The notes beneath the pieces are model-generated. The model worked only from the letters and a program-made list of their open reading frames with translations. It was not told where the DNA came from and ran no database searches. The position numbers and the translations under genes were made by a program. Shown in pieces: positions 26,801 through 38,800 of a stretch of DNA of 64,000 bases. Origin of the DNA: Antedon mediterranea (lineage: Eukaryota > Echinodermata > Crinoidea > Comatulida > Antedonidae); assembly GCF_964355755.1 (NCBI RefSeq), contig NC_092673.1:17301001-17365000 (forward strand), given 5' to 3'. Positions within the stretch are counted from its first letter, which is position 1; each line of letters starts with the position of its first letter.

Positions 26801-29800
26801 CCTTCCCTTATCTTACAAAAAAAATGCTTCTGTCAGTCTATCCAGCTAATTATGAAAATGGCCTTAAAGAAATCCTTTTCCAACCTAGGATCTTTTTGTG
26901 CAAACATTTTGCCACAAAAGGAAGAGAAATGTAAACAATGTTTTGTTAGTTTTCAAAATCTAAATTGTTTGAGTAATGCAATTTAAAAAAGAAAGGTAAT
27001 ATGAAATTATTCTTTTCAAACTGAATGCTTTTAAGAAAAGTTCCGTCTCTTATCTTATGGCGTTGCCATTTACCTACACCAGAGATTTAAATATATTCTT
27101 CGCCCTGATTTATCATTTATCATTACTAATGGTTCGGAATCTCTTTTCATTGAAATCGATGCACAACCCAAAAACATAATCCTTGGAGTAGTATATCGTT
27201 TGCCTGAATTATCCATTAACACATTTAATAAAGATATCTCTAATTTAATTGACACCATTAATAATGAGAAAAAAACAGCATATATTTCAGGAGACTTTAA
27301 TATTAACTTGTTAAATTCCAAAAAACATAAAGGTACTTCTGATTTTGTTAATACTTTATTTCAATCAAATTATTATCCTCTTATTACTAGGCCAACTAGA
27401 ATTACGCGTAATTCTGCAACTTTAATCGACAATATTTTTTGTAATAATCTATATGATAACATTTCTTCCGGAATTCTATATTCGGACATCTCGGATCACT
27501 TTCCTGTTTTCTTGTTAGTACATAAATCAGAACCTCTCCAACACCTGAAACCTAAATCAAAATATATATACATAAAAAAAGTCAATGATATTTCAATTTC
27601 TGCCTTAAGTAATGATTTGTCAAATGTTGACTGGACTAGTATTTATAACTCCAATGAACCCAATGAGGCATACGCTTTATTCAACGACATATTTAGTACA
27701 TTATATAATAACAACATTAAAACCACTCGTTCCAGACGCAATATTCGGAAAGAAAAAAAACCTTGGATAACTAAATGCTTAATTAAATCTATCGACAAAA
27801 AACACAAATTATATAAAACATTTCTTATATCTAAAAAGCAAAAGGACAAAGATAAATATGTTAAATATCGAAATGTACTTACCAGAATCCTTCGTACTGC
27901 CCAAAAGAATTACTTCAGTGACAAATTTGAATTCCATAAAAATAACATCCAAAAAACCTGGCAAACAATAAATGGAGTCCTTGGCAAGAAATCTCGTAAA
28001 CCGTTTCCTTCTCACTTTATTAACAATGACATTGAATTAAATAATCCTCAACAAATTGCAACTGAATTCAATAATTATTTTACTAGTATAGGGCCAAATT
28101 TAGTTAATAAAATACATGTGTCGGATAATGATAATTATACTTCTACCCTACCTCGTCCATGTGTGCACTCTCTCTTTCTTAGTCCTGTAACCGAACATGA
28201 AGTTGTCAGTATAATACTTTCCCTCAAAGATAATAAATCTCCTGGGTTTGATGGGTTTTCCAATAAAATTATTAAACGTGTTTCTAATTTTATATGCAAA
28301 CCCTTAACTCACATTTTTAATACTTCTTTTCAAACCGGTATTTTTCCTGATTCTTTTAAAATAGCTAAAGTCATCCCTATCTACAAGAAAGAAGATCCTC
28401 ATCATTTCAATAACTACAGACCAATCTCCCTACTTCCTTGTTTCTCAAAATTAATTGAAAAAATAATGCATAATCGAATTTCTTCCTTTTTAACTAAACA
28501 TAACATTTTATTTAAAGGCCAATATGGTTTCAGGAAAAAGTATTCAACAGATCTTGCTTTATTAGATATTTTTGACAAAATTACAATTGCCCTGAGTAAA
28601 AATGAGTTTTCTGTTGGCATTTTCCTTGATTTATCTAAGGCCTTCGATACTATTAACCACGATATTTTAATTCATAAACTTTCAAATTACGGTATCAGAG
28701 GCCTTCCTTTAAAACTAATTAAAAGCTACCTTTCCAATCGTGTTCAGTTTACTTCCTTAAATAATTTTAACTCTTCCTATTCCCGTTTAACCTGTGGTGT
28801 TCCCCAAGGATCGATTCTTGGACCACTCTTATTCCTGATTTTTGTTAACGATATACCAAACAGCTCTAAATTACTAAATTTTATCTTATTTGCTGACGAC
28901 ACAAATATTTTTTTCTCTCATCCTAAATTAAATACCTTGTTTAAAATTGTCAATGATGAGTTACTTAAAGTTTCAAATTGGCTCAAACACAATAAATTAA
29001 CTCTTAATACATTCAAAACGAACTATATAATATTTTCTAAACGTAAAATTTCAAATTCTTTAAATGAACAAATATACATTGATAATAAAATGATCAAACG
29101 AGTTAATGAAACCCAATTTTTAGGAGTAACCATAGATGCCTCTCTGACTTGGAAACTACATATAAATAAAATCAGTAATCTAGTTTCTAGAAATGTTGGA
29201 ATATTGAACAAATTAAAACATATCTTCCCTCAAAAAACCTTATTAACCCTTTATAATACTTTAGTTTTGCCTTACCTTTCTTATGCCAATTTATGTTGGG
29301 CAATTACTCTAGATAAATTTAATACGTTATGCCCCTGGACAAGTCTAGAGAAAACTCAAATTGACCGCCTTTTTAAACTACAAAAACGTGCACTTCGGAT
29401 TTGCGCGGGAGAATCATTTAGAGCCCATACAAAATTACTTTTTAAAAGATTTAACGTTTTAAACATTTATGATTTAAATAAATTACAAGTTGCCTCATTT
29501 ATGTACCGTTTATCTAACAATTTACTGCCTTCACATTTTAATGCTTTATTTACAAGAATTGACGAACGCCATTCCTATAAAACCCGATCCTCTGTTAACA
29601 ATTATATCCTTGATAATTTAAATGTTAAGGCTCGACGATTTTCTATGTATTATTTTGGTCCCAAACTTTGGACTTCACTCTCAAATGAACTTAAACAGAA
29701 ATCTTCCTTTTCTAGTTTTAAATCTAATTTCAAACACAAAATGGTGTCAGAATATGCTACATAAATTTTCGCCGATCTTTTATCCTTATTTATTTGGTGG

Positions 29801-32800
29801 TGATACATGGCATTAAATCCTTCACCCTGGTATTCAATAATCTCCGCTACATTGTATCGTTATACTTGTTATTATACCATATTTAATTATATTTCATATT
29901 GTACTCTAATTGTTATCATTATCCCTTTTATCATATATTATATAATTGCCTGGTTTATCTTAACTTCTATAATTTAAATTTTTTTTATTTCTTTATTTTA
30001 TGTACTTTCACTATTATATATTTATATTTTAGTCTACTCTGTAGCAATGTTAGTATACTTAGGCATACGGGAGTCACGACTTAAAGTTCAGTGAACTTAC
30101 TGTGACTTCCATCCACCCACATTTAATATATGTTATGTTATGTAAATGTAAATGATATATATATATATATATATATAAGTGAGTGGAAAAAATAAATAAA
30201 CGAAACGAAACGAAACTTTTTTGGAAAAATGATTTCTCGCTAAAATATAATATACTAGTAAGTGCTCACAGATGCTTCTTGAATACAAGAACTTTGGTAA
30301 ATAACTGAAAATTGCACTGTACACAAAGCAATACAGATATGATGGAATTTATGTAGTCAAATATAATTGTCATCCTGAGAATTACCTTAATTTTGTTTAT
30401 TGCATGGTATTGTTCACCAAATTCCTGTCTTGGTACATTTGATGATGGGATGGTATCAGGCTTCATGATATGATATGATTTTCATTAAGGCAAATGGTTT
30501 AAACTAAATTTGTTATCGTTAATATCTAAATTAGCTTAATTATGATATTGGTTTCATTGGGTGTTAAAAATCAGTACTGAAAGTATGTACCAACTTTCTC
30601 TACCATTGAGTATAAATTCTAGAAGTTGCACTTAATTTACTGAAATTTCCCATTACCTAAATTTATATGTAAATTCATTATACTGCTTATTGGCCTCATA
30701 TTGTTAACATCTAAACATTTGTTTGTACAATTTTATGAAATATGTATTTTATTAATGTTTACATTTTGTGATTGATATTGTACAGTAAGTAGATTTTAAT
30801 GATTACTTACATTAAGTAATAGGTTAACAATTACTAGATCTGATCCATGGTAATATATTATATTTGTTCTCATTTATCAATAGTTAACAATTAGGATTAT
30901 TTACCACATTATTTACAGCAGCAAAAAACAAACAATTCACATAATGTCTGTTGTCAGTATTTATAAACTTCATTATGATTCCTTTTCAGTCTGGTGACAC
31001 TCCATTACATTCATATCTGAGGAGTGGATACGCTACCTTATCAATAGTGACGTGTCTCATTCAGCATGGGTCACAAGTAGCATTGCAAAAAAAGGTAAAT
31101 GTACAGGGATTTGCTAGTGTAATAGGCTAACATTCTTTAGATCTGCTGAAGTAAACAATTCAATGAGAGAAAAAAGTAAGCACATTAACAAAAATCAAAT
31201 TTGATGTAAACAAACCAAATAAAAAAATAACTAAATAGTTTATATGATTTATGATAACAAACAAATTTAAAGTATACAGTTACCTATCACATAACATACA
31301 TCTTTACTTTTTATATGTTCAGGTGAATCAGTATAATTTTGTTTACATATTTTTGACCGTAAAACAAATATAAATTGCTCCTATGTAGCTGTAAAGATAG
31401 CAACGATTGACAATGGTCTAATTAATTGTAAATATGAAATAAAATGGAACAACTACATTGACTAATAATAAAACAACAAATAAAAAAATGTATGTTAAAA
31501 AAATTAATAGAATCTAATTTTAATAAAAATAATTATTAATGAATAACCTGCTCCCTCCCTTAATTTACCTTACAAAAAAATGCTTCTGTACATCTACCCA
31601 GCTAATTATGAATATGGCCTTAATTAAAGAGATCCTTTTCCAACCTAGGATCTTTTTTTTCAATTATTCTTTTCAAACAGTCCCGTATCTTTTGTGGAAA
31701 AATGATTCTATAAAGTTGCTAGTTAAAATTGAATATACTAGTATTAAGTGCCCACAAATGGTTCTCGAATATATAAACTTTGAGAAATAACTAAAAATTG
31801 TCCAAGTCACACTGTACACAAAGCAAATGAATACAGATATGTTGGAATTTATGTAGTCAAATATAATTGTCATCCTGAGAATTACCTTAATTTTGTTTAT
31901 TACATGGTATTGTTCACCAAATTCCTGTCTTGGTACATTTGATGATGGGATGGTATCAGGCTTCATGATATGATATGGTTCTCAAAACTACTAATAACTA
32001 AACCTATTTTTTTAATAGGATGGAAATACACCTGTCTCTCTTTTAGAAAGTAACAGGCTGATAAGTGACCAAAGAAAAACTGAAATTTTAAACTTCTTAG
32101 AAGGTAAGTGAAGTTTTAATTATTCAAATTCTAGGATCAACTAGTTTCATTGCAAACGATAAAAATTTTACTTCTCGTCCCAAGTGAAGAAGAATGTCCA
32201 GATAAAAAAAATTAACATTTATGATATATCATTCACAGGTTTATTATAGATTATATAATTCAGTGGGATAGTAGTATACATGGAAGTTGTGATATGTTGC
32301 AAGATGTAAAAACCTAATTTTTTATGATTTGAAAATTGCAAATAAATTCGAAAAAATATTTTGCCATTAATACGATAAAAATAACACAAAAACGCAAACT
32401 TTAAAATTCCTTAGAAATAAAAATATTAAATAAATCATTTTTCAAATCAAATCAATCTCTTTATTCAATACATCAAAACAGTACACATAACAAAAATAAA
32501 GAGATTTTAATGATGATGATGATTTTAAGATGAAAGGGACCTTCAATAAACCCCAAGGGGCTTTTGATAGGAGGCTTTACTTTAAACTAGTTACAATAAC
32601 CTGACGGGGGACATGCATTGTTAATGAATATTTGAACTTTATTAATTGCACATAAATGTAAATGTAGATTTTTTTTTCTTTTTAATGTAATCTATTTTAT
32701 ATATAATGCTATGTACAATTGGTATTCGCATTCAAGGCAAACAATTTACGATAGGAGGAGATAAATATTGAATATAAAAATCTAATTTTCTTGTTAAATC

Positions 32801-35800
32801 CCTGTTTTTGCTTCCACAATGGATGAATTTCCTTCACACATTTTAAAGCCAGCTTAAGAATACTATTTCTCTGTATGTAAAATTAAACATCATGCATAAT
32901 GTATTTTACCTTCGCTCCTACAATTGTATTATCTTATACCAGGAGCGGATCTAGTCATTTTTATTTGAACTTTATTAATTGCATATAAATGTAAAATGTA
33001 GATTTTTTTTTTAGATTGTCGATATGGGAGATAACATCTAAAGCGTTTTGGTCGGTCGATTCAATTGTCATATAATTATCTAAATATATGTTGATATAAA
33101 GTTTGCGGTACACCATGTATATAAGTTTTGAAAAGAACTGTTGAGTTTCTCGACGTTTCAATCAATATTCTTTGATCGTCGTCAGGAGAGAGAATGCAGA
33201 AAGTCCATGAAACTTGGAATATAAGTGGAATATGGTATCTAAATATATTTGGTTTTAAAGCCTGTTTTCTTGTCGATGTAACGTTACAGCGAGTTTCGTT
33301 GATTTGCGTTGAGTTTTCAAATTGTTAAAGTTGAAAAAAATAATAACGATGATCGATCCGGATAGGTAATATTTACACATTTTTACATAATCGCGTTCAT
33401 AGTTTCTTGGATCTCGTGAGCGTTGAAGTGACACGCGGATGTGAAGTTTTGCAGAACCAAGACCGTCCACAGCAGTGGGGGCGCCAGGATTTCCCCGACG
33501 GGGGGGCCAAATTCCCCGACGGGGGGGCCGAATCCCCCCACGGGGGGCCGTACGCGCGAAAGCGGGGGTGGGTTTGGGAGGGGGTATGCCCCCTCCCGAG
33601 CCTCAAAAAATTTTGAAAAAATAGATGCTTACACACTGTTTAATAGGCTAGAGCAACTGTTTCCATTACATTTAATAACAATGTCACATAATAATGTAAA
33701 TTTAAATAAATCTTTCCTAAATACTCTAATACGGATCTTTTTCGACGAACTAATAATAAACTTTGATCCGAAAATGCCTCGATAGTGCATGTGTTTAGTG
33801 TACGACTGTGCTTTGGTGGTCTGTTAACCTCAGATATACCCTATAGCCGGGTGAATAACTCAATGTAATTTAGTACCGTATACAATGATGATTGCCGTAA
33901 TCGCCGTGTCTATAACACAAATCAATAAAATGCCGTTTTTTCGGCCGTGTACATAGAACAAGACATTTCATGTTTATGTTATGCCTTTGAAATAATAATA
34001 AAAGAACATCATGTTTATCGTTTTTTTTATCGTTTATACTGTATACCATTATATAAAAAACCTTCATACGCGAGAAAAAAGTTCACGATATTACACTCTA
34101 CTCTGTACAGGGGTGTAAATATACAGGTCCACGCTAACGCTTGCACACGGACCAGGGCGGAAAATGGTGTATTTTTTGGAGAGTGATGACGTCAGCATTC
34201 ACACGAGGAGCGAGCTAAGAAAACGTGATGCTGGTAGTGGGAGTGCATGTGTTTTGAAAATAACTCAGTTGTGGGTATTTTCCGAAGATTTTAAATTGCG
34301 TTTTCTTTTTAGACTCTTGAATTAATAAATAGTTATTTCACTATGTAGGCCTATTTACACAACTATAGCTCTAGCCTACTCTTCTTAAAAAGAGTCAAGT
34401 GCGTCGAATCCGCGTCTAGCGACGGTCACGGGTTTGGTGCATCTTTTTTTTCCCTTTAGAATTAAGGGAGGTGGCTAGCCACCCTATTCACCCACCTACC
34501 CTAGATCGAGATTTATGCGCGAAAAGAAACGTGACCAGACCCTGTTTTATGGTTCGGGCCAACCAACCGACAGCGGACATATACGCGGTACACCAAGGGT
34601 TATTGGTAAATTGAAACAATTCGTAAACTGAACCGTGAGAACATAACTCGTACCTTTATCCCTGTATGAACGTACGTCGATGCGTAGTTGCAAATGAATT
34701 TGATTTTCGCCTGGAATCTGAAAAATACACATTTTGGTCCCTGGATGTATGTCGACGCGTATACCGCAGTGAGCCATGAAAGATTCGTACAAAGAGACAC
34801 CGCCAGACAAATGCGTACCACATCATACCGTTTACTTCGCTGTCAGTATATCGTACGTACGTCAAAAATGGAATGCCGCAGTTACTTAAAATATATAGTA
34901 GTACACTTAATATGGTTTTATTTTTTACCAGAAAAGAAATGATCATATTTTTCTCCCCGACAAATATGACCAATACTCCCCGACGGGGGGGCCAGCTTTC
35001 CCCGACGGGGGGGCCCTGGCCCCCCCGGCCCCCCCGCTGGCGCCACCACTGGTCCACAGCAGCCGTGGTCGAGTGAAAATTGAAAAAGTTACAGGTTTTG
35101 ATGCTTCAATCCAGCCTAGGACACTTATTAATCTAGGCTTTACACTAAAGACACATTAAATTAAATTGTTTTTATATTTTAATTCACAAACTGTGATGAC
35201 ATAATTTGTGAATTATTTGATTGGTCAGTTGAAGTTGAATTCAGGTCAATGATTAAAGATTTTAACGTTTTTACCTCATCTTCCTGTAAAATTGTTGTAT
35301 GTAAATGGGTGGCGTGTCAATGACATTTAAAAGAATATAAAAACCCCCACACCCCCCCCCCCCCCCCCATTTTTCCCTGTATACAACTCCCAAGCAAATT
35401 GTACAATGCAAAGCAATACATAATATTTGAGCAGTTAAATTATTGAAAAATACACACAGAATAATAGAATATTATACAGATATTGCCTGCTTAGAGGTTA
35501 AATATAAGATTTGACATCCCCGAGGGAATGTTCGAGGGAATATATATTTCCCGAAGCGCTGGTTCTCAAGAACATAATATCATTCCCAAGGGGTTGTCAA
35601 ATCATATATTTTACCGGTATAAAAGGCGATATCTGTTATATTACATAGCCAACAACAAGTTGAATATCTACTGCTGGGTCGGCGTTAGCTAGGCCTCCTT
35701 TGTAATAAGCCTGACTAGTTAGGTTTTGCATTCACCTTACCTTGCAAAGAATAATATACAGATAATTACTAATTAATGATTCCTTGGCAATAAAATATTC

Positions 35801-38800
35801 ACTTAGGCCTATGTCGTTTAAATTAACAGAAGAATTTTCATCAATAAGCCTACATTAATGATAATAATATTATTATCAGGTAGGCCGCAAAAATAATAAT
35901 TCGTCTTCTTCGAGGAGCCGAATCACCGGATGTTCAGCGCGCCGTTGTATTGTGATGATGGACAAATCATCGAGAGTTCAAGTCTCAGTAGATGACTTTT
36001 GTTTATTTATCGCCAAACGCGAGTGTTGCCACACGAAAATTACACAGTCAATATCATCGTACTCAAGAATTTGCTGGATTTTATATGTTTAATGACAGGG
36101 ACACGATAACTACGCGAAAATTACTCAGTCAATATCATCATACTCGAGGATATATACAATTTATGATCCTCGCAGCGGTAGTCATGTGATGCAGTTTCAA
36201 CCAATCACGTGAACGTATTTACATAGGCTAATTAATTTCTTCAAGCAAGTTGCGTAGCGCTGCGGGTAAAACGTTGTCTCGTGATGATGTGGGCTAATCT
36301 TCGCGAGTTCAAGTCTTAGTAGATGACACTAAAGTTACACCGTCAATATCATCATACTTGAGAATTTTATTTATTTTTTTTTTATTTTATTCAGTTGACA
36401 ACCAACAGCAATGAAACCGCCACTAACAGGTTGAATCTAAACATGATAAACTATAATAATACTCAAATAAGCAACAATAACATAAACAAAGATTGGAACA
36501 TTATAGAGATTGATTTTTAATTAACCTGCAAACAAAAATGTAACTTACTACGCCAATAAGGTTGATGTTTATATGCCACAACTCTACAGATCACACATAG
36601 ACCGATGTAATGCGAATAATGTATTTTAATAACAGTCAATAACTCAATACAACAACATGGAAATCAAAGCAACAACGAATGAACAACGCCAGCCCATGAG
36701 GGCGCACTGGCGCTATCAATCAAAACTCCTAAATCCCTTTGAAAATTAACATGGATTTTATATGTTTAATGACAGGGACACGATAATTACTCGAAAATTA
36801 CTCCGTCAGTATCATTGTACTCGAGGATATATACGATTTACGATCCTCGCAGCGGTAGTCATGTGATGCAGTTTCAACCAATCACATTCACGTATTTACA
36901 TAGGCTATATAATATAAATAAATATTTAACTATGGCTTGGTGGTACTGTTAGTAGGACTAACTAAAAAGGGAACCATACCTAAATGTGAAAGTTGACAAA
37001 CTTTTATAGGCTAAAACCAATCATATAACACTTAAGTCCAATTATGCGCAATTGCAGTTGAGTTTTACAAGTAGTGTTAAATGCAATTTAACTTCAGTGG
37101 AAATAGAATGTACTGCACTTAAGTCAAATGTATTGCACTTAAGTCAAATGTATTATACTTAGTTGAATACAATTGTACTTCAATGCAATGTATTGTATCA
37201 AGGTAAATTCAAGGTATTTGTCTTAAGTTTAACTTGGAGGTAACTGATAAAATTGCTTGCCATAGCAGTGATGCTTCATCTTTGGTTCGCAGATTGTTAT
37301 TCTTATACTGAATTCTATGTGTATAATGTTAATATATGTTGTGAATTTTCAATTATGTATACAGTTCAAATATGAGTGGGATATTCTTGTTTTTGTATAC
37401 TGGTCCCCCTTCCACAATACTTGACCCCTCTCAAATTTAGCATTAGATGCGCCCCTGCTTCAATAGGATCAAATCCCCCTTGTCGTTCCCCCTCCCCAAT
37501 GATCGGTGTCATGAATATTTAAAGTGTTGCCAAGCTGACGTGACTTTTTATATAGTTCTTTTATTTTAAAAATTATATGTAATTGTTTTGTTTTTGGTGG
37601 TTTTTCAGATTTACCAATTTTTGATTGAGTGAACCCCACCCTGTCTAACTCCATTAGATACTGTAAATGGAATATATATGTTGTACAGGAGAGGGGACAT
37701 AACCCCACCCTGTCTAACTCCATTATATACTGTAAATGGAATATATATGTTGTACAGGAGAGGGGACATAACCCCACCCTGTCTAACTCCATTAGATACT
37801 GTAAATGGAATATATATATTGTACAGGAGAGGGGACATAACCCCACCCTGTCTAACTCCATTGGATACTGTAAATGGAATATATATGTTGTACAGGAGAG
37901 GGGACATAACCCCACCCTGTCTAACTCTATTGGATACTGTGGATTGGAAACAGAGTTACCCCAATGTATCACAAAATGTTGTTTCTCATACCAACATTTG
38001 AGCAATTTAACAATACAAAGATTCATACCATTGTTAATGAGCTTACTATGAAGAGTCCACATTGATTGACTTGATCAAAAGCCTTACTGGCATCTAGAGA
38101 GCAGGCAAAAACTGGGCTACCATTTCTATTGTAGTAGTCAATGACATGTTTTAATACAAAGATACAAGACATTCATTTCTGTGAAAACGAGAAATTGTCA
38201 TTATATCTATAAACACATTATATTAAAAAATGTTGAAGAGCCAATTGGAATTGAATCCAAATGGGAAAAGGAGTTTGACAACAAACTTAATTGGAAAAAC
38301 CTTTTCTCAAATTTACACGCCTGTACAAATGACACTAAGCTAAAAAATGTTCAATTTAAATTTATTCATCGTATAATTTATACAAATACAATGCTCTTTA
38401 AGATGTCAAAGGTCGATTCACCAATGTGTAGTTTTTGCAAGGAAAAGCAGGAAACACTGCTACATATGTTCTTTGAATGTGATCTGGTAAAGAAAATTTG
38501 GGAAAATGTAAAACAATATATGTATCGAAATATCAACAATAACTTAATTATCACCAAAGAAAGTATATGTTTTGGTTTTGGAAAAACACACAGTGATGCA
38601 AACATTTTAATTTTAATTACAAAGTGGTACATATTTAGTTGCAAAATCAAAAAACAATTACTTAATTATAATCATTTATTTCACATTTACCAAAAATACA
38701 AGGCAACCATATTATTAGCAAAATGATTATTATTAAGTGTATTTTTGCGATACATTATTTTTTTTTCTTTAATTTCATTACTCTCTTATTTTTGAGAGAG

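Larger units (their letters stand above)
13320..31975. repeat. tandem array of duplicated intron-exon units carrying ankyrin exons
   Basis: The same series of landmarks recurs: a segment with TCAGTACCGAAAGTATGTAC, then TTGTGATTGATATTGTACAG, CTAGATCTGATCCATGG, an ankyrin exon, GAGAGAAAAAAGTAAGCACA, GTTCCGTCTCTTATCTTATG, CCTGTCTTGGTACA and CTTCATGATATGAT. Full units are about 1.5 kb; unit starts are near 13320, 15230, 16790, 21900, 25765 and 30480. Shortened units surround exons 13835/14160 and 23642. Three mobile elements (17619-21183, 24468-25559, 27060-30214) interrupt otherwise alignable units. Unequal crossing over is the likely cause. Confidence 0.92.

Noticed and set aside
15000-31966. 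Recurring minus-strand frames beginning M-K-P-D-T-I-P-S-S-N-V-P-R-Q-E-F-G-E-Q
   Set aside because: The same intron segment is copied in each unit. The frame is open but has no domain, varies in length, and is truncated differently in each copy, so it is more likely repeat-derived than a gene.
33407-35076. Gly/Pro-rich frames in the hAT element
   Set aside because: They arise from the GC-rich subterminal repeats and lack transposase motifs.
37629-38051. Plus-strand frames of 107-140 codons over the 69-bp repeat
   Set aside because: Reverse-strand shadows of an RT motif repeat. The minus strand carries the recognisable RT motifs.
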